The notes: generated by a model from the sequence alone, not told the origin. Numbered from the stretch's first letter, positions 8,485 to 16,515 are shown. The stretch: DNA of 64,000 nucleotides from a bacterium (GCA_016786595.1 JAEUWB010000011.1:1-64000); one strand, 5' to 3'. Made by a program: numbers and translations.

Positions 8485-8904
8485 ATGAGTACAATCAATG
8501 CCACAAGCGCCGGGAATGAATTTAGCACTGGTGGGGCAGCAGTATTAACCAACCTTCTTGAGCCGGACGTTATTTTGCCAAGCCAATTTGAGGCGGTAGA
8601 TGGGCAGGGGTTTGTAGGTGGGGAAAGGGGCTTAATGGCAGCAATACTTGCCGACGGAATAGAAGCATATATCGCCCACGTGCATGCCGGAACTGATGAT
8701 GGTTCTGAAGCAGCACAATGGATTACGACACGTGACATTGCTTACGTGTTCAGCTTCGATAATGTGTGTCAATGTCTCAATATTGACGCTGAATATTTAA
8801 GATTGGGGCTTAAGCGTTACCGCGACGCTGCACAAACCGCCCGTAAGAATTCGACAACGTCACAACTTGTTTGGAAAAAAATTCGCCGCCCGCGCAAGCG
8901 CTAA
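8485..8904 (+). CDS. Small conserved-looking protein of unknown function
   Basis: A 139-residue cytoplasmic protein. The ATG at 8485 has a near-perfect ribosome binding site (AAGGAGG, 8 bases upstream), so the longer in-frame start at 8398 is unlikely. Visible motifs are RGLMAAILADGIEAYI, AAQWI, AYVFSFDNVCQCLNIDAEYL and RLGLKRY, ending in a basic KKIRRPRKR tail. The pattern of an acidic 'hydrophobic-Leu-Ala-Asp' helix, a Trp-Ile, then Phe-Ser-Phe-(Asp/Glu)-Asn-(Val/Ile)-Cys and a Tyr-Leu-Arg helix resembles a hypothetical family I associate with deltaproteobacterial genomes, but I cannot name it. The end of the protein looks like a helix-turn-helix, and with the basic tail that hints at nucleic-acid binding. 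Confidence 0.65.
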   Translation: MSTINATSAGNEFSTGGAAVLTNLLEPDVILPSQFEAVDGQGFVGGERGLMAAILADGIEAYIAHVHAGTDDGSEAAQWITTRDIAYVFSFDNVCQCLNIDAEYLRLGLKRYRDAAQTARKNSTTSQLVWKKIRRPRKR

Positions 8905-8970
8905 GTTGGAGCAAAATTAACACGATCGCAAGTAAACGTTAAACCATAATAGTTATTAATAAAAAGAAAT

Positions 8971-9004
8971 ACGGGAGGAGCTGAGTATTCTCATCTCCCC
9001 CCGT
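8971..9004 (-). terminator. Intrinsic terminator of the hydrolase gene
   Basis: On the minus strand a 10-bp stem (ACGGGGGGAG with CTCCTCCCGT, one mismatch) overlaps the stop codon of the hydrolase gene and is followed by ATTTCTTTTTATT. Confidence 0.7.
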
Positions 9005-9956
9005 AACTTCGTTCATGCCACCAGACAGACCGCTCGACATGGCTTTTAATGCTCTCTCTTACTTCTCTACTGGAGTTGTCCAGGCAAACAAAATGCCCAG
9101 AATTTTCTAGAAAAGTTGTTGTTGTGTCTGTATTGTTGAGTAGGTCCGGACGTGCTCTCACAAGCACATCCTTTCTTCCATAGAACACAGTCACGCGGCA
9201 ACGCAACGACTTGAACAGTTTTTGTGCAAGGCACGCAGTTGAAATATATTCACCGAAGAAGCTCCGTGGTAAATATGGGTAAACCCAATGCGCCGTGCAG
9301 AATCTTGACAATTCAGCTTGATTCGCCCGGGAACAATACCACTTCAACGTATTTTCTTTGCCGTGTAAGAAAAGCATACAAAGTAGTCCGTAAAGTGGCT
9401 TGAACTTATAGGTCCGCCTCAGGATGCTCACTCTCCAGTCCTTCAGCTCGAATGCTGGCGACAGTAAGTGCATACCAACGATGCGCATGTGGCGACCAAG
9501 AAAGTTTGTTCGGGCAAACTGCTTACTAGCCAAATTAACCGCTTGCAGAGCTCCATAAGATGCAGCAACGATGTATACGCTTGTTACTCCCTCACTGACG
9601 TAGCGTGAGTGCTCAAGTAGGGAGGTTAGGTCCTTTTCTAATTGAACGCTGATGTCGCGATCGGTTAGATATCTAAGTCGCTCAGGGCGGGTGCCAAATC
9701 CTGCCAAGGGCGCGACAAATACATCGTAGCCGAGCTCAACTAACCAGTTTGGTATATCGCCGAAAGTCGTAGGTGCTTCAGCTCCAGGGATAAAAACAAT
9801 CACCGGCTTGGCCGGGTCGTGAATTTCAGTCTGGTAACGAAGCTCGGGAACGTAAACAGTGCTGTTCTTTTCTCCCTTGAAGTTGACGAAATTTCCTGTT
9901 CCAAGCGCGCCTTGCGACTCGCTCCAAGAATTGTTGACGAGTCGTATGATTTTCAT
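8991..9956 (-). CDS. Alpha/beta hydrolase
   Basis: A 321-residue alpha/beta-hydrolase-fold protein. Ser133 sits in AASYGA, a variant of the Gly-X-Ser-X-Gly nucleophile elbow. Asp263 (YGRKDVLV) and His288 (ENSGHFVCL) complete a plausible triad. VIVFIPGAEAP near residue 52 is the usual strand before the oxyanion loop. There is no signal peptide. Its codons are more GC-rich than those of the neighbours upstream, and it carries its own terminator. Substrate cannot be told from sequence; an esterase or lipase-like role is most likely. Confidence 0.8.
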   Translation of the reverse strand: MKIIRLVNNSWSESQGALGTGNFVNFKGEKNSTVYVPELRYQTEIHDPAKPVIVFIPGAEAPTTFGDIPNWLVELGYDVFVAPLAGFGTRPERLRYLTDRDISVQLEKDLTSLLEHSRYVSEGVTSVYIVAASYGALQAVNLASKQFARTNFLGRHMRIVGMHLLSPAFELKDWRVSILRRTYKFKPLYGLLCMLFLHGKENTLKWYCSRANQAELSRFCTAHWVYPYLPRSFFGEYISTACLAQKLFKSLRCRVTVFYGRKDVLVRARPDLLNNTDTTTTFLENSGHFVCLDNSSREVRESIKSHVERSVWWHERSYGGR

Positions 9957-10130
9957 TTTCTCTGTTTAACTAGGATCGCACTTGGATTTGAAAACCTTTG
10001 ATTGGTTTACTTGCGACCTATAAAGCAGTATTTATGGGCCGCAATAAGATGACAACTACTCGTATTGATTGCGTTTATATACCCGCACTAGATTAATGTC
10101 AATTTATAGGCTAGTATATAGTGCTTCCCT

Positions 10131-10179
10131 AAGCGACCGGTGCTGACAGTTATGCAGTGTTGGTCGCTTTTAAATTTTT
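10131..10179 (+). terminator. Intrinsic terminator with no gene in front of it
   Basis: AAGCGACC (10131-10138) pairs with GGTCGCTT (10162-10169), followed by TTAAATTTTTTTTT. It lies between the divergent hydrolase and antiporter genes, so no known gene ends here on the plus strand. It could end a small RNA or act as an attenuator about 180 bases before the antiporter gene. The rest of the 9957-10350 gap shows nothing else I can name. Confidence 0.6.
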
Positions 10180-10350
10180 TTTTCGAGTAGAAGTGCTACA
10201 CCTGCTTCGGTATTTCTAAAAATTCTGCAGATCTATTTTCACCGTGTTTTACAAATTACGGAAGCAGGCTGGTAATAACACAGGTTTTGTCTGCTTGCTT
10301 TCGTGTGTCTAGAGGGACGCAAGAAAACCAACTCGGCCACAAGGGCCTAG

Positions 10351-12234
10351 GTGAAAACAATGAAGTATAAACTCATCGCTTGTGCGATACTCTGCTCATT
10401 TGCAGTTCCCGCACTAGCAGGAGGAGCTGCCGCTCAAGGATCCGTGTCGAAAGACACGCTGGCAATCATGATCCTTGGCATCGCCGTAATGATGATCGGA
10501 GCGTTGACGCTTCGGTTCTTACTTGCACGCTTCAAGGTCCCGAATCTGGTTTGCGATATTGCTGCCGGAGTCTTCCTTGGACCGACTATTTTGGGCAAAA
10601 TATTGCCCCACGACCAGTTTGAACGGTTGCTTCCTACACCAGGGTCAACCGAGGCTACGATCTTGCAAGGCGTTGCTTGGCTTGCTGTCTTCATGCTGCT
10701 TTACGAGGCAGGCTACGATGTCAACATCAAAAGCATTATGCGCACGGGGAAAGTTGCCTTCCTAACAGGTGGGCTTGGAGCCATAATCACAGGCGCCATT
10801 GCCTTCGTCGGGACGCTAATCTGTTTGCAAAATCAGATCATCGTAATTGCTCAGGGCAAACACATTGCTTTCGCAGCATTTATGGCTTGCATCATGGCCA
10901 TTGCAGCTATGGTAGTAGTCGTGCGTATGCTCGGAGATTTGGGACTAAGTCGCAGTGACTATGCCTCGACCTTGCTGAGTGGCTACGCGTTAAACGAAGT
11001 TATCGCCTGGGGTGCAGTTTCGGTACTGATCGGAATCACCGCTCCCAGTAAAGCCGGCATGAGCCCATGGATTACGGTTAGTGTCACACTTTGCGCTTGC
11101 GTCTTCTCGTTAACGCTTGGCCAGAAGTTGGCTGAAGCGTTTCTCCAGAAAATCAACAAGCAGCAAGGCTTTGATGCACTCTCGCCGTGGACGATCGGGT
11201 TAGTTTTTGCTTGGGTTGGCGTGATGTATCTGCTGGGTTTGAATCCGATGTTCGGGTTTTTCACTGCAGGACTTGCGTTGTCCTCGAGTAAAATCGTCAC
11301 TGAAGAAATGGTCGAAAGACAGACGCGTCTACTCAAAGAGATTGGAGTTCCGCTGTTTTTCGTCTGGATTGGCCTACGGGTCGACCTAGCAAAGAGTTTC
11401 GACTTAGCCCTTGTGCTTTTCGTGCTCGGGCTGTCGATATTGGCGAAATACGTTGGAACCTACTTGCCACTACTTTTTGTCAAGATGCACCGCTGGGAGC
11501 GTCATGCTCTTTGTGTTGGTTTCTTGCCGGGTGGCGTAACGCGAGTAGCCGTTGCTGAGGTTGCACGAACTGCTGGGCTCATTCCCGATGCAGTTTTTGT
11601 GGCGATTTTGGTTTCAGTCATGGTTTCATCAAGTGGCGTTTCGCTTGCACTCGATCGCATGGTCGGGAGCATTGATGGTGCGAGGTTACGCGCTAGCTTG
11701 GTTGACGATCAAATCGTCTTCATCGGCAGTAATACCGAGCGGTCAGTGACAATGCGAGACGCCATGGAACTCTTGCTTGCCAGGATCTTCGAGCAACGTC
11801 CTGAAATTGACAAGTTGATCGAGAACAAATATGCAGCTCTGCTTGCGATCCTAGAGCGCGAGGAAGAAACCCCGTCGATTACTTTTACGCGTATTGCTTT
11901 TCCTTACCTTGAAGTTGAAGGTCTCACAGCACCTTTAGTCGTGATTGGTGTGGGGGCAAGGCGTATTGAGTGGTCGCATGGCGATGTGAGAAAACCCTCG
12001 ATTATCGTGCTCAGTCTCATTCCTGCTGGAGATCCTCATCTGGCTACATCGTTCCAGCGCTCACTACGCTTGGCGATGAAACCTCATGGAAGTGAAGTTC
12101 CTGGAGAGTGTCGTAATGCTTTCGTTGATCGGAGCGATCCAGCGATTGCATTTAAGCTGCTCTCAGGAAAGTCTCCACGCAGTAAGAAATTCCATGATCG
12201 CGATGAAGGGCTTCAAGTAAATGCTGCAATCTAA
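10351..12234 (+). CDS. Cation:proton antiporter, CPA2/NhaP-like membrane domain
   Basis: A 627-residue protein. Residues 1-26 look like a cleavable signal peptide (PALAGG). About 12 hydrophobic segments follow to residue 440, with features of monovalent cation:H+ antiporters: FKVPNLVCDIAAGVFLGP (a typical repeat-helix segment with GxxLGP character), then PMFGFFTAGLAL and GVPLFFVWIGLRVDL. The C-terminal 170 residues are soluble and contain a PTS/UspA-like pattern (IVFIGSNTERSVTMRDAMELLLARIF), perhaps a regulatory domain resembling PTS EIIA. The GTG at 10351 and an ATG at 10360 are both possible starts; each has a weak upstream purine stretch. Codon use is GC-richer than most of the window. A strong terminator follows. 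Confidence 0.82.
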   Translation: MKTMKYKLIACAILCSFAVPALAGGAAAQGSVSKDTLAIMILGIAVMMIGALTLRFLLARFKVPNLVCDIAAGVFLGPTILGKILPHDQFERLLPTPGSTEATILQGVAWLAVFMLLYEAGYDVNIKSIMRTGKVAFLTGGLGAIITGAIAFVGTLICLQNQIIVIAQGKHIAFAAFMACIMAIAAMVVVVRMLGDLGLSRSDYASTLLSGYALNEVIAWGAVSVLIGITAPSKAGMSPWITVSVTLCACVFSLTLGQKLAEAFLQKINKQQGFDALSPWTIGLVFAWVGVMYLLGLNPMFGFFTAGLALSSSKIVTEEMVERQTRLLKEIGVPLFFVWIGLRVDLAKSFDLALVLFVLGLSILAKYVGTYLPLLFVKMHRWERHALCVGFLPGGVTRVAVAEVARTAGLIPDAVFVAILVSVMVSSSGVSLALDRMVGSIDGARLRASLVDDQIVFIGSNTERSVTMRDAMELLLARIFEQRPEIDKLIENKYAALLAILEREEETPSITFTRIAFPYLEVEGLTAPLVVIGVGARRIEWSHGDVRKPSIIVLSLIPAGDPHLATSFQRSLRLAMKPHGSEVPGECRNAFVDRSDPAIAFKLLSGKSPRSKKFHDRDEGLQVNAAI

Positions 12235-12285
12235 GTTGGCTGGTTTTCAAAGGAGGTTTCCCAGATTACCAGCCAGCTCCTTTTT
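12234..12285 (+). terminator. Intrinsic terminator of the antiporter gene
   Basis: AGTTGGCTGGT (12234-12244, overlapping the stop codon) pairs with ACCAGCCAGCT (12268-12278, one G-U pair) and is followed by CCTTTTTATT. The 23-base loop contains AAAGGAGG. Confidence 0.75.
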
Positions 12286-12292
12286 ATTCTCG

Positions 12293-12332
12293 AAATAAAA
12301 AGCGGGTGCAGCAATTAATTGCTGCACCCGCT
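12293..12332 (-). terminator. Intrinsic terminator of the DUF1579 lipoprotein gene
   Basis: A perfect 16-bp stem with no spacer (AGCGGGTGCAGCAATT at 12301-12316 and its complement at 12317-12332), followed on the minus strand by TTTTATTT. It ends the lipoprotein gene, whose stop is at 12353. Confidence 0.85.
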
Positions 12333-12352
12333 TCGCTTAGATGCAAACTCAG

Positions 12353-13006
12353 TTAGTTTGTTGCTGCTTTTGCTTTACCAGCGCGAGTATATTCGATTTC
12401 AAGTACTTTACGCTGATCTGCTCCTTTAGGATCAAACGCTTCATACATTTCGAACATATGCTTATCGTTACTGACTAGTTGCGATTTCATTGTCGAATAA
12501 ATTGTTTGGCCTGTGACTGGGCAAGTGTAAGATCCAAGATAAGTAAAAGTCTTGGTCTGTGGATCGAACGTTCCCGTGCTATTCATCACGCCAGTTGTCA
12601 TGTTATCAGTCCAAGTGCTGACATAAGCACCCTTAGAATTGTCATAACCAGTTAGCGCTAAGCCTTCAAACGGTTTGCCCATCATCTGACCTTTGTATTT
12701 TTCCTGTAAGAAGCGTCCTCCTAGAATCCAAGAATTTTCAACTGATCCTTTAGATACTGCCGGGGTTCCGTCAGGTGAGTAATAAGACTTAGTTGTCGTA
12801 TTCCATTTACCAGCAAAGGCATTTAATGTTTTATGAGCATCGCCCGGAGTTCCAGCCTTTTCCCAAGCTGCCATCATTTGCTCATGAGACATTTGTGGTG
12901 CTTGAGCGGCTTGAGTTGGGGTAGTTGTTGTTGTGGTTGTAGTTTTTGTCGTAGTGCATGCAGAAATTAATCCACAGAGAGCGACAATTGTGATTATTTT
13001 TTTCAT
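12353..13006 (-). CDS. DUF1579 family lipoprotein
   Basis: A 217-residue exported protein. The signal peptide ends in LISAC, a canonical lipobox with Cys17 as the lipidated residue, followed by a Thr-rich linker (a run of eight Thr). The mature domain starts HKTLNAFAGKWNTTTKSYYSP and has ENSWILGGRFLQEKYKGQMMGKPFEG and LTGYDNSKGAYVSTW, the hallmark order of DUF1579, a lipocalin-like beta-barrel family of unknown role. AGGAG lies just upstream of the ATG. It is a single-gene unit with its own terminator. Confidence 0.9.
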   Translation of the reverse strand: MKKIITIVALCGLISACTTTKTTTTTTTTPTQAAQAPQMSHEQMMAAWEKAGTPGDAHKTLNAFAGKWNTTTKSYYSPDGTPAVSKGSVENSWILGGRFLQEKYKGQMMGKPFEGLALTGYDNSKGAYVSTWTDNMTTGVMNSTGTFDPQTKTFTYLGSYTCPVTGQTIYSTMKSQLVSNDKHMFEMYEAFDPKGADQRKVLEIEYTRAGKAKAATN

Positions 13007-13151
13007 ATTGAAAAGCTCCTATCTGACGCTGCCTTAGATAGCACAACCTTGTAGAACATCAAGGTTTAATTAATATTAAGTTGTAATTTTAGATCTCCCC
13101 TGGAACTGCCGATATAAGCTATAATAACTCTAGCGTTGGAAAATTGAAGTT

Positions 13152-13409
13152 ATGACAAGTGCAACACTTCCTCTCTGGGACAAAATCTGTGCCGAGTGCG
13201 AATCGAAGATGCAGTTTGGCTTTTTAGAGCACGCACGTAGCGTGACGAGAGCTGACGCGCTAAACGGTGTGCTCAAGATAGAATGTTCGGCTCAGGCTGC
13301 TTATGATTTCTTCACTAAGCCTGCAAATCAACAGTGGATTAAAATCGTGGCACGCCAATTTGAAGACCTTTTACGGATTGAAGTGAGTTTGAATTTACCG
13401 CGCGAGTAG
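13152..13409 (+). CDS. Small protein resembling the C-terminal domain of DnaX
   Basis: An 85-residue protein with pattern LWDKICAECESK, FLEHARSV, GVLKIEC and a final QFEDLLRIEVSLNL. This Trp-helix, Leu-Glu-His, 'Gly-hydrophobic-Leu-X-Ile' strand and closing helix-strand order resembles the alpha/beta domain at the end of DNA polymerase III gamma/tau and domain I of DnaA, but as a free protein. The similarity is by eye and uncertain. No strong ribosome binding site precedes the ATG. No partner gene is adjacent. Confidence 0.55.
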   Translation: MTSATLPLWDKICAECESKMQFGFLEHARSVTRADALNGVLKIECSAQAAYDFFTKPANQQWIKIVARQFEDLLRIEVSLNLPRE

Positions 13410-13486
13410 GCGGTTGTCGGCGCCGCATTTTTCACTCCCCAAGCTCCAAGCGAGCTACTGAAAAAACAAGAAGAGATAAAGTGAAA

Positions 13487-13570
13487 TGCCCTGGGGGAGA
13501 CTCGAACTCCCACGCCATTTCTGGCACATGCCCCTCAAACATGCTTGTCTACCAATTTCAACACCAGGGC
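13487..13570 (-). tRNA. tRNA-Leu (GAG)
   Basis: On the minus strand an 84-base cloverleaf runs from GCCCTGG to CCAGGGC plus discriminator A. It has the D-loop TTGGTAGACA, an anticodon stem CATGT/GCATG with loop TTGAGGG (anticodon GAG, reading CUC and CUU), a long class II variable arm (TGCCAGAAATGGCG) and the T-arm GGGAGTTCGAGTCTCCC. The long variable arm and anticodon identify leucine. CCA is not encoded. It lies downstream of secG, a common place for a Leu tRNA. Confidence 0.93.
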
Positions 13571-13665
13571 GGATTGAATAGCCTATAGATTTAATCTGCG
13601 GCTAGAGATAAAGCAAGTGTAATAGCAAATTTGTCTTGGATTTGATTTGTAATTACTTAGGCTTG

Positions 13666-13728
13666 GGCTTGAACTTTGCCTTAACCTTTTACGACATACC
13701 CGTAGCAGATTAAGGGAAAGTTCAAGCC
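13666..13728. repeat. GGCTTGAACTT palindromic repeat, copy 1
   Basis: GGCTTGAACTTTGCCTTAA (13666-13684) faces TTAAGGGAAAGTTCAAGCC (13710-13728), 18 of 19 positions pairing. It lies between the end of secG and tRNA-Leu. It is the same core as the elements at 17368, 24530 and 40046. It could act as a terminator hairpin as well as being an interspersed repeat. Confidence 0.8.
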
Positions 13729-13755
13729 AGACGCTGGACTGGAATCGAAGGTGCT

Positions 13756-14268
13756 TTATCGACCGGCAGGCGCTGCTTCAGCAGGTTTTTCAGCTGGAAC
13801 TTGTGCTGCCGGAGTAGTTGTCGGTGTAGTTGCCGAAGTTGTTGCTGGTGCAGCGACAACTGGCTCAACAGTGACAGTTTCAGCAGGTGTAGCTGTAGTA
13901 GTTTGCGCTGCAGGCTCAGTGCTTGCTTCAGCTTGTGGTGTTGGGCTTGTTGCTTGTGGCTTGTCTTTTGCGACCGGTTCGCCTGCGGGAGTAGTTTGTG
14001 TAGGTGTGGTTTTAAATAAATTTCCGTTGTTTAAAGGAGTGACCTTCCCAGTGCTACGTGCGAGCACTAGAGAAGTTGTCAGAAAAACAAGAGCTAAAAT
14101 CGTCGTCACACGAATTAAAAGATTATCTGCGCCGCCTGCGCCAAATAACGTTTGGCTGCCGCCACCAAATGAAGCACCTAAATCGGCTCCACGTCCATGC
14201 TGTAAGAGCACAATCAGCACTAAAAGAATCGCGCAAAAAATGTGAATTGTTGTGATCAATGAAGCCAT
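13756..14268 (-). CDS. secG: Protein translocase subunit SecG
   Basis: A 170-residue protein. The first 75 residues are a typical SecG with two membrane helices (about 4-21 and 52-70) and the conserved LLQHGRGADLGASFGGG segment between them. SecG joins SecYE and eases SecA-driven export. The usual SecG is 75-110 residues; here a long Ala/Thr/Pro-rich tail follows, probably disordered. The opposite-strand frame over this gene is a by-product of that low-complexity tail. tpiA lies 12 bases upstream, so the two genes are one operon. Confidence 0.93.
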   Translation of the reverse strand: MASLITTIHIFCAILLVLIVLLQHGRGADLGASFGGGSQTLFGAGGADNLLIRVTTILALVFLTTSLVLARSTGKVTPLNNGNLFKTTPTQTTPAGEPVAKDKPQATSPTPQAEASTEPAAQTTTATPAETVTVEPVVAAPATTSATTPTTTPAAQVPAEKPAEAAPAGR

Positions 14269-14280
14269 AGTTATCTCGTC

Positions 14281-15060
14281 TTATTGTTTTTTTATGCCAG
14301 CTTTAATTAAATCTAAAAAATGATCTGCGTCTAGACTTGCCCCACCTGGTAGCAAACCGTCAATTTCAGGTGAATTACATAGCCGTTGTGCGTTATCTCG
14401 ACTTGCTGAGCCACCATAAATCACACGGATTTGCTCGCCCAATGTTGGTCCGAAAACTTGATTCAATTCGCTACGAATATGGCTATGCATCAGTGCCGCG
14501 ATTTCAGGTGTTGCCGAAAGTCCAGTGCCAATTGCCCAGACCGGCTCATAAGCGATGATTGCTTGTATAACTTGTGGCTTAGGGAGTTTAGAAATTCCAT
14601 TTTTAATCTGCAGGGAAACAACTTCACGTGAAATTCCACGCTTATACTCATCACCTGTTTCACCGATGCAGATAATCGGGATTAAGCCTGCGCCAAGACA
14701 AGCTTCAGCGCGCTTAAAAACACCTTCATCGCTTTCGCCATAAAATTGACGGCGCTCTGAATGTCCAACTAAAACATGAGACACCCCAAATTCTTTGAGC
14801 ATCGGCGCAGAAATTTCACCCGTGTGTGCACCAGATGGCAGCCAATGTACGTTTTGCGCGGCAAGCGCGATTGTCGCCTTGTGCCGCGTCAGCTCGCGCT
14901 GCATTGTTTCTATTAAGGTGTATGGTACGGCTAAAACAATCTCGGCTTGGTCGGATAATTTTGCTGCTGTTACGGCTGGCGCAAAACGCTCCAAGTACTG
15001 GCAAGCTTCCGCGCCAGACTTATTCATCTTCCAGTTACCGATAAAAATTGGCTTTTGCAT
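14281..15060 (-). CDS. tpiA: Triosephosphate isomerase
   Basis: A 259-residue TIM-barrel enzyme that interconverts dihydroxyacetone phosphate and glyceraldehyde-3-phosphate in glycolysis and gluconeogenesis. Catalytic residues are all present: Asn9 and Lys11 in NWKMNK, His100 in LVGHSERR and Glu172 in AYEPVWAIGTG; the phosphate loop GGSAS is near the end. Length is normal. It sits 27 bases after gap and 12 before secG. The usual pgk gene between gap and tpiA is absent. Confidence 0.97.
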   Translation of the reverse strand: MQKPIFIGNWKMNKSGAEACQYLERFAPAVTAAKLSDQAEIVLAVPYTLIETMQRELTRHKATIALAAQNVHWLPSGAHTGEISAPMLKEFGVSHVLVGHSERRQFYGESDEGVFKRAEACLGAGLIPIICIGETGDEYKRGISREVVSLQIKNGISKLPKPQVIQAIIAYEPVWAIGTGLSATPEIAALMHSHIRSELNQVFGPTLGEQIRVIYGGSASRDNAQRLCNSPEIDGLLPGGASLDADHFLDLIKAGIKKQ

Positions 15061-15087
15061 GCAGTGGTCGTGCCGAGTTTTTACAAT

Positions 15088-16086
15088 TTAAGCTGTAATA
15101 AATTTCATCACATCGATCATGCGCTTAGAAAAGCCCATTTCGTTATCGTACCAGCTCAAAACTTTGACCATGCGCTTACCGAGTACCATCGTTTGCGAAA
15201 GATCGACTGTTGAAGAGTAGGTTGAACCATTAAAGTCCGTACTCACAAGGGGCTCGTCAGTTACAGCTAAAACGCCTTGCAGGCTTCCGCCAGAAGCGGT
15301 GATTAAAGCTTTGTTGATTTCTTCTGTCGTTACGTCCTTCTCGACTTCGCAGACAAAATCCACCAGCGAAACATTGGGCGTGGGCACGCGCACGGCCAAG
15401 CCATCGAGCTTGCCTTTTAGCTCCGGAATTACCAATGCCAGCGCTTTTGCCGCACCAGTTGATGTGGGGATCATCGAAAGCGCAGCTGCGCGCGCGCGTC
15501 GTAAGTCTTTATGTGGTAAATCAAGAATGCGCTGATCGTTTGTATAGGAATGCACTGTGGTCATCATTCCACGAACAATTCCAAAATTATCAAAGATTAC
15601 TTTTGCTACCGGTGCTAGGCAGTTTGTCGTGCATGAGCCGTTGGAAATAATATGATGTTCAGATGCTTGATAGTTTTTGTGGTTAACTCCATAGACCATG
15701 GTAATATCTGAATCGTTGGCCGGTGCGGAGATGATGACTTTTTTAACACTGCCACCAAGATGGACCGCAGCTTTTTCTTTTGCTGTAAAAACGCCGGTGC
15801 ACTCTAAAACCACGTCGGCCCCATAGTTTGACCAGCCGACTTTGCTGGGGTCTTTTTCTGCAGTAACTTTAATGGTCGAACCGTTGACAGTAATTGAATT
15901 GTCAGTTGCTGAGATTTCTGCAGCCATTTTGCCGTGCACAGAGTCATACTTGAGAAGATGTGCTAGGGTTTGGGCGTCGGTTAGGTCATTGATTGCAACT
16001 AGCTTGATACTTGGGTCCTGCGCAGCCAGGCGCACGATATTTCTACCAATTCGACCAAAACCATTAACTGCATATTTAAGAGCCAT
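15088..16086 (-). CDS. gap: Type I glyceraldehyde-3-phosphate dehydrogenase
   Basis: About 332 residues. The NAD-binding VNGFGRIGRN lies at the start, and the catalytic Cys152 is in SNGSCTTNCLAP, with His179 in TTVHSYTND. The enzyme oxidises glyceraldehyde-3-phosphate to 1,3-bisphosphoglycerate. The ATG at 16086 gives the normal N-terminus and has GGAG 11 bases upstream; a GTG at 16098 would add four residues. It is the first gene of a gap-tpiA-secG operon. The product of its reaction needs phosphoglycerate kinase, which is not encoded in this window. Confidence 0.97.
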   Translation of the reverse strand: MALKYAVNGFGRIGRNIVRLAAQDPSIKLVAINDLTDAQTLAHLLKYDSVHGKMAAEISATDNSITVNGSTIKVTAEKDPSKVGWSNYGADVVLECTGVFTAKEKAAVHLGGSVKKVIISAPANDSDITMVYGVNHKNYQASEHHIISNGSCTTNCLAPVAKVIFDNFGIVRGMMTTVHSYTNDQRILDLPHKDLRRARAAALSMIPTSTGAAKALALVIPELKGKLDGLAVRVPTPNVSLVDFVCEVEKDVTTEEINKALITASGGSLQGVLAVTDEPLVSTDFNGSTYSSTVDLSQTMVLGKRMVKVLSWYDNEMGFSKRMIDVMKFITA

Positions 16087-16227
16087 AATCTTGAGCACTC
16101 CGTAGTTCTTTTATAAATCTAGATATTTACACAATGATTCTATTTGCTTAAGGCCTGCATTCGAGGCAAAAAGGAGGCCAAGAAGCATGCTTTTGAAGCA
16201 GAGCTTCCCTAGCATAGATTGCTCGAC

Positions 16228-16265
16228 TTGCCAAAAGCTTTGCTGATTCAAGCTGCTTTTGGCAA
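16228..16265. repeat. 11-bp inverted repeat between gap and tolQ
   Basis: TTGCCAAAAGC (16228-16238) and GCTTTTGGCAA (16255-16265) form a perfect stem with a 16-base loop. Its right arm runs into the first copy of the 33-bp repeat. Confidence 0.6.
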
Positions 16266-16432
16266 CGGGTATAGACTGAATGCCAAAATGCACACTGTTT
16301 AAGTGTAATCTAGCTAACAAGTCTAATTGTCCAGTAAACTGATTTTACTGGACGAAAATAAAAAATACCCGTTGACGAAAGTTTTGTTAACCGAAAAAAC
16401 TTTTGGCAACGGGTATAGACTGAATGCCAAAA
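16256..16432. repeat. Two exact copies of a 33-bp element with inverted ends
   Basis: The same 33 bases occur at 16256-16288 and 16400-16432. Each copy starts CTTTTGGCA and ends TGCCAAAA, so TTTTGGCA/TGCCAAAA are 8-bp inverted ends around ACGGGTATAGACTGAA. The second copy also pairs with an upstream ATACCCGTTG (16365-16374 with CAACGGGTAT 16407-16416), which makes a long composite hairpin. The 16087-16535 gap has no gene that I can support. Confidence 0.75.
16329..16353. repeat. GTCCAGTAAA hairpin, copy 1
   Basis: GTCCAGTAAA (16329-16338) and TTTACTGGAC (16344-16353) form a perfect 10-bp stem. The same arms occur inside the hairpin at 57331-57365. It may be a terminator core or a small interspersed palindrome. 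Confidence 0.6.
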
Positions 16433-16492
16433 CTCATGTTCATTATGCAAAAAACTTTGAGCCAGGCAGATAATAATAGTAGATTCTGCGCT

Positions 16493-16515
16493 TTGACAGT
16501 TTAGCTAAAACTGTC
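16493..16515 (+). promoter_or_regulatory. TTGACA box and dyad before tolQ
   Basis: TTGACA at 16493-16498 overlaps an 8-bp dyad (GACAGTTT 16495-16502, AAACTGTC 16508-16515). The 13 bases ACAGTTTAGCTAA (16496-16508) recur before pal at 24745-24757. No good -10 box is visible at the usual spacing. Confidence 0.4.

Noticed and set aside
10200-10350. Possible riboswitch before the antiporter gene
   Set aside because: The leader has only short hairpins (GGCC...GGCC) and I could not match it to any known class; a terminator upstream is the only clear signal.
13751-14245. Plus-strand frames of Ala/Val/Gly-rich protein over secG
   Set aside because: They are shadows of the low-complexity tail of SecG, which has clear family motifs on the minus strand.
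16111-16320. Short minus-strand frame upstream of gap
   Set aside because: It lies in hairpin-rich intergenic DNA and encodes no recognisable motif.
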